From Pseudomonas moorei (GTDB taxonomy: Bacteria; Pseudomonadota; Gammaproteobacteria; Pseudomonadales; Pseudomonadaceae), in contig NZ_VZPP01000007.1 of the NCBI RefSeq assembly GCF_008801475.1, positions 310,001 to 374,000 on the forward strand: a stretch of 64,000 nt of DNA, written 5' to 3'. The first letter of the stretch is position 1, and each line of letters starts with the position of its first letter. Position numbers and translations under genes: made by a program. This document shows positions 43,966 to 51,430 of the stretch, in pieces. Below the pieces are notes generated by a model that had not been told where the DNA came from, did no database searches, and saw only the letters and a list, made by a program, of their open reading frames with translations.

Positions 43966-44481
43966 TCAGACAGGGCTTCGGCGCCAGAAGCATCGGGCCA
44001 GCAGCGCATCGAGACTGAACTTGCCTGGGCCTGACAGCACCAGCGGTACCAGCGCGGCGAGGTAGATCAACGGCAGTTTGAAGTTGCCGTAGCCTTTATT
44101 GGTGATCGAATAGCCCTGGGCCAGGTCGCTCAAGGTCGACCAATCGGCAGGCCAGTGAACAGCGGCGGTGGCGACGATGGTCACCACGATCAGGCTGATC
44201 GCCGAAAAGCGCGTGGCCAGTCCCACCAGCAGGGCGAGGGCGCAGATCAATTCCACCCACATCGACAGTTCCCAGTTCAGCGTGGCCGGCAGGTGGTTGA
44301 ACGGAAACAGGAAGCGGTCCTGGATGTCGGCAAACCAGTTTTCGCCATTGAATTTCTCCAGGCCGGACTCGAAGAATTCCCAGGCGAGGAACACGCGCAG
44401 GGTCAGGGGCGCTATCCAGCTGCCGGCACGGTCAAGGTTCAGGTGCAGGCCTTTCACGGCAGAGGAAATAGAGGCATTCAT
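43966..44481 (-). CDS. DoxX-family membrane protein
   Basis: A 171-residue protein with four predicted helices. LTLRVFLAWEFFESGLEKFNGENW near the N-terminus is the DoxX signature, followed by LPATLNWELSMWVELICALALLVGLATRFSA. DoxX proteins are linked to thiosulfate:quinone oxidoreductase subunits and to oxidative-stress complexes in other bacteria; the function here is unknown. The gene stands alone, flanked by REPINs on both sides. Confidence 0.85.
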   Translation of the reverse strand: MNASISSAVKGLHLNLDRAGSWIAPLTLRVFLAWEFFESGLEKFNGENWFADIQDRFLFPFNHLPATLNWELSMWVELICALALLVGLATRFSAISLIVVTIVATAAVHWPADWSTLSDLAQGYSITNKGYGNFKLPLIYLAALVPLVLSGPGKFSLDALLARCFWRRSPV

Positions 44482-44847
44482 GGGCGTTGATCTCCTTCAA
44501 ATCAGGGGTGTCGGGCGATGTGTTTGCCCGTTAGCGCAAGGATCGGCGTGGCCAATCGACAGGCGTATTTGATCAACCGGGTGTATCTGCGGTGTGTCGC
44601 GGGTGCGGGGGGTTGAAGGCATGATGTGTCGAGAGCCGGGCTGTACACACTTTGATACATGGCCGTCTCAAGTCATCGCCACCTTCCTGTGGGAGCGGGC
44701 TTGCCCGCGATGACGGTTGCACATCCAACATTGAAAGTGGCTGACCCACCGCTATCGCGAGCGAGCTAGAGCCTTGAACGCCTGCAATCGGCGGTCTGAG
44801 GCCTCATGCCCCAGAGCGTGTCCGGGGCCGTTTGCATGGGGTTCGAG
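44482..44847. other. 366-bp intergenic region with decayed REPIN
   Basis: CCTGTGGGAGCGGGCTTGCC at 44686, the left REP, is followed at 44751-44770 by a weak, truncated mirror copy (CTATCGCGAGCGAGCTAG). The rest has no convincing gene; the doxX promoter should be at 44482-44640. Confidence 0.55.
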
Positions 44848-45639
44848 TCAGTCCGATAACGCCAGGACCCGGCTGCGCAAGTGGTCCAGGGTTTCGTCGT
44901 TGAGGACCGTGGTCAGGTCAAGCCCTTCTTTGGCCTGGAACAGGTTCATCGCGTCCCGGGTCTGCTTGCCGAGGATGCCGTCGATATCACCAGGGTGCCA
45001 GCCGAGGTACGTCAGGCAGGTTTGCGCCATGCGAATCCGCAGATCGGGTGTCCCGCCATAAGAAAACTTTTGATACGCGGCACTGAGGCGCAAGTCATAG
45101 TTGTTGATGGCGTAGTTGGGGCCATTGTAGCGACGGGCGAAATTGGCCCAGTCCTTGGCCCGCAGCGCCGCCACCGAACCCCCGCCGATCAGCTCGCCCA
45201 CGGTGCACAGCAGTTGTTCGTTCTCGGATGCGACCATGCGCTTGACCATCGCCTCGACATCCGCCGAGCCCGTGGTGGCGAAATTGAAGCCCATTGTCTG
45301 GCCCAGTCCCCAGGAGGTGCTTTGCAGCGCTGCGTTGCGGTTCAGGCTGATGGCCTGATTCAGCCGATCATATTGATGCGCCCCCGATGCGCCATAGTTG
45401 CCAGGGGTCTTGCTGCTGATATCCGGGTATTGGGCGTCAAACGCCTGTTGGGTCAAGCGGCTGAAGACGTGACGCTCAAAAAGAATTTTCGGGCGGCGGT
45501 CGGAAAAGAATCCGTTGCCGGAGGTTTCTACTGCTAGCACAGCCCAGAGTTGCGCAGCACTGACTTTGGCCAGATCCAGGGCATTTTCCATTCCTTCGTC
45601 GTCAAGCGCCGCGCCATGGCTGGTGAATTCATCGCTCAT
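44848..45639 (-). CDS. N-acetylmuramidase with peptidoglycan-binding domain
   Basis: A 263-residue protein without a signal peptide. Residues about 15-185 form an N-acetylmuramidase (DUF3380) domain: AVETSGNGFFSDRRPKILFERH includes the catalytic glutamate and the ILFERH strand, and WGLGQTMGFN and WANFARRYNGPNY follow. A C-terminal PG_binding_1 domain (about 195-260, LGWHPGDIDGILGKQTRDAM) binds wall. The layout is that of phage endolysins. No phage, holin or spanin gene adjoins it, so it may be a relic, a T6SS-type or a colicin-related enzyme. The ATG at 45639 follows AAGGAGG. Confidence 0.85.
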   Translation of the reverse strand: MSDEFTSHGAALDDEGMENALDLAKVSAAQLWAVLAVETSGNGFFSDRRPKILFERHVFSRLTQQAFDAQYPDISSKTPGNYGASGAHQYDRLNQAISLNRNAALQSTSWGLGQTMGFNFATTGSADVEAMVKRMVASENEQLLCTVGELIGGGSVAALRAKDWANFARRYNGPNYAINNYDLRLSAAYQKFSYGGTPDLRIRMAQTCLTYLGWHPGDIDGILGKQTRDAMNLFQAKEGLDLTTVLNDETLDHLRSRVLALSD

Positions 45640-45803
45640 GGCGGCCTCCTTCGAAACAGCAAATACCGGTGTACGGTTTAAGCGTAGGCGGGCCGGGCCT
45701 GTGCCGGCGGTTTTGCGATCATCGGCGCAAGGCAACGGCGGATGACGCTCAGGGACTTTTGCTATACATTTTCCGCCCGCCCATTGCATGGTGAAACCGC
45801 TTC

Positions 45804-47306
45804 ATGTCTCTCGCGCTCGAACGTCTAGTCGCTGGCACGCCGATCCCTTTCGCCGGTAATCGTGTCACCGTGGTCAGCCCCGAACTGGCAGCACGCTTTC
45901 AGCCCGGCGACCACCTGTTGGTGGAGCAGGTCAGCGGTGAACTGCTGTTGATTCCGGTGGCTGACCAGCAGGCGGCGTCGGTTGCGATTGCCCGTGCCGA
46001 AGCGGCGTTTACCGCGTTGGCGGCGGTGTCGGATCAGGCGATCAGCACCTTCTTCGACCTGTTTGCACAACGTCTGGAAACCCCGGGCTGCTGGGCCTTG
46101 ATCGAGGCGGCCAACCTGGCGGACATCGAGCGGGCCAAGGCTCGCGGTCGTTCGACCACGCGTTTGCTGGCCGATGAGCGCATGCGCCGCGACATGATTG
46201 CCGGCCTGCGCGCCTGGCGCGATGCCCCGGCGACACGGGGCAAGGTGGTCAGCTGCGTCGAGCATGACGGCTGGAAAGTCGAGCAGGTGGTGTCGCCGCT
46301 GGGCATTGTCGCGTTCGTCTTCGAAGGCCGGCCGAATGTCTTCGCCGACGCCGCCGGTGTATTGCGCACAGGCAACACCGCCGTGCTGCGCATTGGCAGT
46401 GATGCCTTGAGCACCGCCCAGGCCATCGTCACTCACGCCTTGAATCCGGCCCTGGCCGACGCCGGTTTGCCAACCGGCGCGGTGTCGCTGGTGGAAAGCG
46501 TCAATCATGCCGCCGGTTGGGCGATGTTCGCCGACCGGCGTCTGTCGCTGGCGGTGGCCCGGGGTTCGGGGCGCGCCGTCAGCCAGTTGGGCAGCATTGC
46601 GCAACAGGCTGGTACCGCCGTCAGCCTGCACGGCACCGGCGGGGCCTGGCTGATTGCCCACAGCGACGCCGACGCCACACGTTTCGCCGCAGTGGTGCGC
46701 AACTCCCTCGACCGCAAGGTCTGCAATACCCTCAATGTCTGCCTGATCCACCGCGACCGCGCCGTCGAACTGGTGCCGCTGTTCCTGGAGGCGCTGCAAC
46801 AGGCTGGCAAGGCTCGGGGCCAGGGCTGCAAGTTGCACATCGTCGAAGGCAGCGAAACCTATCTTCCAGCGCAGTGGCAAAGCGCGACCGTCGAGGTCTA
46901 TCGCGCCGAAGGCTACCGCACCGAAGCACTGGCCGAACCGCTGCCGGAAGATCAGTTGGGCCGTGAGTGGGAATGGGAAGAAACCCCTGAAGTGAGCCTG
47001 AAGATCGTCGACGACCTGGACAGCGCCATCGCCTTGTTCAATCGCTACAGCCCGCAGTTCACGGTGTCGCTGCTCAGTGAAGACGCAGCGACCCAGGAGC
47101 GTTTCTACAACGCGGTCAATGCGCCCTTTGTCGGCAACGGGATTACCCGTTGGGTCGACGGTCAGTACGCGCTCAACAAGCCGGAACTGGGCCTGTCGAA
47201 CTGGGAGAGCGGTCGCCTGTTTGCGCGCAGTGCGATTCTCTCCGGTGATGGTGTGTTCACCATCCGTAGCCGCATGACGCAGACGGATCTGTCGGTCAAG
47301 CGCTAG
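45804..47306 (+). CDS. ProA-like aldehyde dehydrogenase with N-terminal extension
   Basis: A 500-residue aldehyde-dehydrogenase-fold protein most like glutamate-5-semialdehyde dehydrogenase. SPLGIVAFVFEGRPNVFADAAG and RTGNTAVLRIGSDAL match ProA motifs, and the nucleophile is C307 in DRKVCNTLNVC. True ProA is about 420 residues; this has about 70 extra residues at the N-terminus (GDHLLVEQVSGELLLIPVAD). The extension resembles a small beta-barrel but I do not recognise it. There is no proB neighbour. It may act on another semialdehyde, such as one from the polyamine pathway, but that is speculation. Confidence 0.75.
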   Translation: MSLALERLVAGTPIPFAGNRVTVVSPELAARFQPGDHLLVEQVSGELLLIPVADQQAASVAIARAEAAFTALAAVSDQAISTFFDLFAQRLETPGCWALIEAANLADIERAKARGRSTTRLLADERMRRDMIAGLRAWRDAPATRGKVVSCVEHDGWKVEQVVSPLGIVAFVFEGRPNVFADAAGVLRTGNTAVLRIGSDALSTAQAIVTHALNPALADAGLPTGAVSLVESVNHAAGWAMFADRRLSLAVARGSGRAVSQLGSIAQQAGTAVSLHGTGGAWLIAHSDADATRFAAVVRNSLDRKVCNTLNVCLIHRDRAVELVPLFLEALQQAGKARGQGCKLHIVEGSETYLPAQWQSATVEVYRAEGYRTEALAEPLPEDQLGREWEWEETPEVSLKIVDDLDSAIALFNRYSPQFTVSLLSEDAATQERFYNAVNAPFVGNGITRWVDGQYALNKPELGLSNWESGRLFARSAILSGDGVFTIRSRMTQTDLSVKR

Positions 47307-47347
47307 AAAATGGCGCAGCGGCTGCCTCGGCGGTCGCTGCGATCGGC

Positions 47348-48007
47348 TCAGGCCGCTTCAACGGCTTTACCGTAGACGGCGCAGGTGCCTGGGTGTTCGG
47401 CCAGCGACACGAAGGTGCGGCTGCCGGCATCCAGGGCATCGATCGAACCGGTCTCGATGTCGTAGACCCAGCCATGCAGGTTCAGCAGGCCTTTTTCCTG
47501 GGCCAGGCGCACGCTCGGGTGAGTCTGGATGTTGGCCAGTTGGGCGATGACATTCTCGCGCACCATCGAACTGACTTTGGCCGCGTCATCGGTGTGGGGC
47601 CGGGATTCGTTGATGACTTTCGCCGACTCGGCGTGTTGCAACCAGCCACTGACAGCGGGCAGGTGGTCCATGCATGTGCATTTGGCGACGGCGGTCATGG
47701 CGCCGCAGTCGGAATGGCCGCAGATGACGATATCGGTGACACCCAGCACCGCGACGGCGTATTCGACGGTAGCCGACACACCACCCGGATGGGGGCTGTA
47801 GGACGGCACGATGTTGCCGGCGTTACGGATCACGAACAGCTCACCGGGTTCTTGCTGGGTCAGCAGTTCCGGCACGACGCGACTGTCGGAACAGGTGATG
47901 AACAGCGTGCCCGGGTGTTGCGTGGTGGCCAGGTGCTTGAACAGGTCGGTGCGTTGCGGAAAGACTTCTTTCTGGAACTTCAAAAAACCGTCTATGAGCG
48001 CTTTCAT
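47348..48007 (-). CDS. cynT: Beta-class carbonic anhydrase (cyanate locus)
   Basis: A 219-residue zinc enzyme. Ligands are C39 (ITCSDSR, with the D41/R43 pair), H98 and C101 (GHSDCG), the usual beta-class set. It interconverts CO2 and bicarbonate; in cyn operons it recycles bicarbonate used by cyanase. The cynS gene is upstream on the same strand with a small DUF2790 gene between them, and the cynR regulator is divergent. This supports the cynT call over a housekeeping can. Confidence 0.88.
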   Translation of the reverse strand: MKALIDGFLKFQKEVFPQRTDLFKHLATTQHPGTLFITCSDSRVVPELLTQQEPGELFVIRNAGNIVPSYSPHPGGVSATVEYAVAVLGVTDIVICGHSDCGAMTAVAKCTCMDHLPAVSGWLQHAESAKVINESRPHTDDAAKVSSMVRENVIAQLANIQTHPSVRLAQEKGLLNLHGWVYDIETGSIDALDAGSRTFVSLAEHPGTCAVYGKAVEAA

Positions 48008-48040
48008 GGGGGCATTTCCTTTCAGTTCAGTAGTTGGGGA

Positions 48041-48277
48041 TCAGTTGGAACAACCGGTGCCGAACACGCTGTATTGCAGAATGTGGGTCGCGCCTTTGGA
48101 GTCCTGGTACGTCATTTCAACGGGGACAACGCCGCAGATGTCCGCCGGTGGCGTGATGTTCACGACCTGCGCGATATCCAGTGTCATGCCGTATTGATAA
48201 GGCACGACGGCTTCCCGGGCTTGAACCTGAGCGGACACGCCCGCTATCAGCGAAAGAACCAGCAGAATTTTTTTCAT
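48041..48277 (-). CDS. DUF2790 small exported protein
   Basis: A 78-residue protein with a signal peptide (about residues 1-21, MKKILLVLSLIAGVSAQVQA) and the compact DUF2790 fold: VVPYQYGMTLDIAQVVNI, then a two-cysteine domain (C49 and C76). DUF2790 genes are common in Pseudomonas; function is unknown, though they respond to copper and stress in other work. Its position between cynT and cynS on the same strand suggests it is part of the cyanate operon or an inserted gene. Confidence 0.85.
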   Translation of the reverse strand: MKKILLVLSLIAGVSAQVQAREAVVPYQYGMTLDIAQVVNITPPADICGVVPVEMTYQDSKGATHILQYSVFGTGCSN

Positions 48278-48317
48278 GGGGCATCCTCCAGAGCAGAGTG
48301 GTGAGTGCTAGACCGTT

Positions 48318-48378
48318 GTCGGGTTTTGTCGGGTTTTGTCGGGTTTTGTCGGGTTTTGACCGGGTTTTGACCGGGTTG
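48318..48378. repeat. Short tandem repeat (10-bp units)
   Basis: Four copies of GTCGGGTTTT run from 48318 to 48357, followed by two 11-bp variants GACCGGGTTTT (the second ends in GGG). It lies between DUF2790 and cynS. Such a tract can expand or contract by slippage, changing spacing between the genes. Confidence 0.85.
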
Positions 48379-48409
48379 GGCCCGCACCGGAGCGCGGGCC
48401 GGTCGCCAC

Positions 48410-48877
48410 TCAGAAAGGACGCAGGGGCAGGAACTTGCCGTCGAGGGTAATCACTGCGCGGGAGCCGCCTTCCGGGTCTTCGACTTTCTTCATGTCGAGC
48501 TTGAAGTTGATCGCGCTGATGATGCCGTCGCCGAATTGCTCATGAACCAGGGCTTTCAACGTGGTGCCGTAGATCTGGATCATTTCGTAGAAGCGGTAGA
48601 TGGTCGGGTCGGTCGGGACACCCGAAAGACTGCCGCGCAGCGGGATGATCTGCAGGCGGGCTACCGAGTCGGCGTCCAGTTCGAGTTTTTCGCCAATCAC
48701 TTTGGCGGCACTTTCCGGCAATGGATGCTGGCCGAGCAGGGCGGCGGTGACGTATGCCAGGCCAAGGCCGGTGCCGTCAGCCAGGTCCTGCCAGGACAGG
48801 TTCTTGCGCGCCTTGGCATCGAGGATTTCGGTGGTCAGGGCCAGGCTCGGGTCGTTGTAAGCGTGGGACTGTTGCAT
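48410..48877 (-). CDS. cynS: Cyanate hydratase
   Basis: A 155-residue cyanase, the family length being 156 in E. coli. It decomposes cyanate with bicarbonate to ammonia and CO2. The catalytic residues R95, E98 and S121 match E. coli R96, E99 and S122 at an offset of one. The N-terminal part is the lambda-repressor-like fold ([21 protein letters not shown]). The ATG at 48877 after GGAG is chosen; a 32-residue longer frame upstream is not conserved in the family. The gene is transcribed away from cynR. Confidence 0.95.
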   Translation of the reverse strand: MQQSHAYNDPSLALTTEILDAKARKNLSWQDLADGTGLGLAYVTAALLGQHPLPESAAKVIGEKLELDADSVARLQIIPLRGSLSGVPTDPTIYRFYEMIQIYGTTLKALVHEQFGDGIISAINFKLDMKKVEDPEGGSRAVITLDGKFLPLRPF

Positions 48878-48967
48878 GGTGTTTCTCCTGTCGCAGTGGG
48901 TTGTGTTTCGGTGTGAAGCCATCTTCTGCCGATTTATCCATAGCGTCCAAGATCGATATACAATGCA

Positions 48968-48984
48968 AGGCATAAGTACTGCCT
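48968..48984. promoter_or_regulatory. Candidate CynR box (LysR T-N11-A)
   Basis: AGGCA-TAAGTAC-TGCCT is a perfect 5-bp-arm dyad and encloses T-N11-A (T48973 to A48985), the LysR-type core. It is 15 bp before the cynR ATG in the divergent cynS-cynR gap, a place suited to autoregulation. Confidence 0.55.
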
Positions 48985-48999
48985 ATAGATGGTGAGCCC

Positions 49000-49881
49000 A
49001 TGTTGCTGCGTCATTTGCGTTATTTGCTGGCCGTGGCTGATCACGGCGGTTTCACCCGCGCCGCCGAGGCGCTGCACGTATCCCAGCCGACCCTGTCGCA
49101 ACAGATCCGGCAGCTGGAAGAAGCCCTGGGCGTCAGCCTGTTCGACCGCACCTCGCGCACGGTCAAGCCGACCGACGCCGGCCAGGCCTACATCGAATGC
49201 GCTCGTCGGGTGCTGGTGGAACTGGAGGCGGGCAAGCGAGCGCTGCATGACGTGAAAGACTTGTCGCGCGGCTCTCTGCGGCTGGCCATGACGCCGACAT
49301 TCATGGCGTATCTGGTGGGGCCTCTGGTGCGCGACTACGTGGCGCGGTTCCCGAACATCCATCTGGAGATTTTCGAGTTGTCGATGGACGACATCGAATC
49401 GGGGCTGGCGGAGGATTCGCTGGATATCGCGATTGCGTTTGACCAGGTGCGCAACGCCGACATCGAATCGATCCCGGCGTTTACCGAGACACTGGGCTTG
49501 ATGGTCGGTCGGGCTCACCCGCTGTATGAAAGCGAAGGCGCGCTCACCAATGAGGCAGTGGCGCAACTGGAGTTTGCGTTGCTGACCGCGGACTTCGTCA
49601 CCCGTACGCGCATCGACGAGTACTTCGCCCAAGGACAGATCACGCCCAAGGTGGCCATCGAAGTCAACTCGGTCAATACCTTGCTGGAAGTCATTCGGCA
49701 CACGGCGATGGCGACCATCCTTCCGGAGCCTATTGCAACCAGCGATCGCGCGTTGCGCAGGATCCCGTTGGCGGGGGAGGCGCCCCGGCGCGGAGCGGCT
49801 TTGCTGCGGCGTAAAAACAACTACCACAGTGCGGCGTCGTTGGCGTTTGTGCAGTTGGTGTTGGGTGCCGATATATCTTGA
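49000..49881 (+). CDS. cynR: LysR-type regulator of the cyanate genes
   Basis: A 293-residue regulator: LLRHLRYLLAVADHGGFTRAAEALHVSQPTLSQ holds the winged HTH; the effector domain (SLRLAMTPTFMAYLVGPLVRD, FELSMDDIESGLAEDSLDIAIAF) is of the CynR type. It is divergent from cynS with 122 bp between, and activates cyn genes in response to cyanate in E. coli. The gene is followed by a strong bidirectional terminator. Confidence 0.93.
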   Translation: MLLRHLRYLLAVADHGGFTRAAEALHVSQPTLSQQIRQLEEALGVSLFDRTSRTVKPTDAGQAYIECARRVLVELEAGKRALHDVKDLSRGSLRLAMTPTFMAYLVGPLVRDYVARFPNIHLEIFELSMDDIESGLAEDSLDIAIAFDQVRNADIESIPAFTETLGLMVGRAHPLYESEGALTNEAVAQLEFALLTADFVTRTRIDEYFAQGQITPKVAIEVNSVNTLLEVIRHTAMATILPEPIATSDRALRRIPLAGEAPRRGAALLRRKNNYHSAASLAFVQLVLGADIS

Positions 49882-49913
49882 TCAGCAAATATTGTTGCAT
49901 GGGCTTCAAAACT

Positions 49914-49952
49914 AAAAAGGGCCTGCTCTTGTTGGGAGCAGGCCCTTTTTAT
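49914..49952. terminator. Strong bidirectional rho-independent terminator
   Basis: AAAAAGGGCCTGCTC pairs with GGAGCAGGCCCTTTTT around a 6-nt loop (TTGTTG). It has a T run on the right and an A run on the left, so it can end cynR from the left and the hypothetical gene (49969-50298) from the right. Confidence 0.92.
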
Positions 49953-49968
49953 AGTTGAGTCAGTTTAA

Positions 49969-50298
49969 TCAGTAGAACCGGTCAATCACCCGAACTTCGT
50001 TCTGGTTCTGCATCGATGCCCAGGCCTGTTTCAGGGTTTGCAGAACATTACCGATGAAGTCCTTGTCAGCCGCGGCTTTCTTGCCGACGTAGCCCTGGCC
50101 GCGACGGTACATTTTCAGTCGGGCGAGCAGGTTCTGGTTGTTCTGATCAAACTCCGCTTCATGGGCATGCGGGGACAGGCAGTCGATATGAACCTGGCCG
50201 GTCTTGCTGATCCAGAGGATATGGCTGTCGTGGCTGTCTTTTTGCGCAGCGAACATACGGGCCAGTTCTTCGATAGTTGGTTGATTGTTCAAATTCAT
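49969..50298 (-). CDS. Small conserved hypothetical protein (109 residues)
   Basis: A soluble, charged protein not recognised as a named family. It begins NLNNQPTIEELARMFAAQKDSH, has ILWISKTGQVHIDCL (a beta hairpin), and ends NQNEVRVIDRFY. The start ATG follows GGGG in a weak context, and upstream is a 521-bp gap that holds its promoter. The strong terminator at 49914 closes it. Codon use is like that of the neighbours, so it appears to be a real native gene. Confidence 0.75.
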   Translation of the reverse strand: MNLNNQPTIEELARMFAAQKDSHDSHILWISKTGQVHIDCLSPHAHEAEFDQNNQNLLARLKMYRRGQGYVGKKAAADKDFIGNVLQTLKQAWASMQNQNEVRVIDRFY

Positions 50299-50819
50299 CT
50301 TAAAACCCCTTGACCATTTGGTGATCTTTCAAAGTTGATTCGCTAATACAAGTAGCCCATCGGTTAGTTGATCCCTGGCACCGAAACCAGGACGTCAGCA
50401 GTCGTCCGCCAAATTCGGCGGGGCCCTGCGTCTGTTGCATGTAGTCGTGTTGAATAACTGCTACGCGTTAGCGTCACAACGAAGAGAAGCAGCGATAACC
50501 TTCAGGCCACTACCGACGTTTTCAGGGTCGGGCACAAGCTTCATGAGGATGGATCGCTAGCATTTCTCGCCCTTGTACTGGACGTTCAGGCCAGGTCAGC
50601 TTCTTCAATCTGCCTTGTGGGCAGCGTGTATCCGGAAAAAACAGCTCGGCGGTCAGACGAGCTTGCTCAAGCGTGTTGCGTGTACTCCCGATCGGGGAGA
50701 CGTCTGCATCATGCAAGGGCAAATCGAAGGCGTCAACGGTTTTGTAGTGAATATTTTTAGTCACTACATATTGTCGGACAAAGCTGTCTGGAATTAAAAA
50801 ACGTAACCGGGTGTGCGGG
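50299..50819. other. 521-bp intergenic region with palindromes
   Basis: CCTGGTTTCGGTGCCAGG (complement of 50372-50389) and CCGCC-N5-GGCGG (50409-50424) can form stems, and GTAGTGA-N10-TCACTAC (50744-50767) is a perfect 7-bp dyad. A minus-strand frame (50522-50764, 80 codons, starting GTG inside the dyad) has the plausible text LEQARLTAELFFPD but no known domain; I cannot support it as a gene. The region should contain the promoter of the hypothetical gene at 49969-50298 and the end of the GNAT gene transcript. Confidence 0.4.
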
Positions 50820-51323
50820 TCAGGACGACGGCAGCAAAGCTTCGAAGCGGTAAAAGGTGCAGGGATAACCCTTTACCGTCAGGGAATGTCGGGTGAAGCC
50901 CTCTGCCACGAGATCGGGCATGACGGCGGCCCAGAACAGCCGCGCGGGTTGATTCACTTCGATGTGGAAAATCTGCCATTGACCGGGGAATCGGCTCAAG
51001 AGGGTGGAAACGACAAACTTCGCGACACCCCGGCCACGAAAGCGCCGAGCGACGAACAAGTAACCAATGTTGTGCTCGGCACCGGGCAGGTGGGTTTCGT
51101 CGTCCACTGTTACAAAACCAGCCAATTCCCCGTCCACCCTGATCAGAAACGCTCGGGTCGAGGGTTTTCGCCAGTAGTCGGTCAGGGGCAAGATGTTGAA
51201 AAGGCCGTGTTCAGCGAGTTTCAGTGGCATCCACTCACTGAAGTCGTAGGTATAGAACTGCATCAGGCATTCGATGGTTTCCAGGTCATCGCGCTGTGCG
51301 GCGTGCAGTGCTATCGAGGACAT
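50820..51323 (-). CDS. GNAT-family N-acetyltransferase
   Basis: A 167-residue GNAT enzyme. The acetyl-CoA binding motif is VARRFRGRGVAKFVV (R-x-x-G-x-G/A) at about residues 92-106, preceded by NIGYLFV. WMPLKLAEHGLFN and the variable N-terminal helix fit small-molecule acetyltransferases. The substrate is unknown. It stands alone between two intergenic hairpin regions. Confidence 0.85.
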   Translation of the reverse strand: MSSIALHAAQRDDLETIECLMQFYTYDFSEWMPLKLAEHGLFNILPLTDYWRKPSTRAFLIRVDGELAGFVTVDDETHLPGAEHNIGYLFVARRFRGRGVAKFVVSTLLSRFPGQWQIFHIEVNQPARLFWAAVMPDLVAEGFTRHSLTVKGYPCTFYRFEALLPSS

Positions 51324-51394
51324 TACCTGCGGCTCCTGGCATCAGTCAGTCAAGGATAGACGGAACGGTGAATGGCTTGTGGGGGGGATTTGTC

Positions 51395-51416
51395 GCGAGG
51401 GAGCAAGCTCCCTCGC
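51395..51416. terminator. Hairpin after topB
   Basis: GCGAGGGAG-CAAG-CTCCCTCGC is a perfect 9-bp stem 15 bp beyond the topB stop on the minus strand. No clear T run follows. A REP-like tail (CGCCACAGGGGTAAG) suggests it is a REP variant used as a transcript end. Confidence 0.6.
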
Positions 51417-51430
51417 CACAGGGGTAAGTG

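Noticed and set aside
44848..45639. Prophage region around the muramidase
   Set aside because: All neighbours are ordinary chromosomal genes; no phage structural or integrase gene is present.
48318..48378. CRISPR array at the tandem repeats
   Set aside because: The units are 10-11 bp and directly adjoining, with no spacers.
50522..50764. 80-codon minus-strand frame in the gap
   Set aside because: It has somewhat protein-like text but starts at GTG inside a dyad, lacks a ribosome site, and matches nothing I know.
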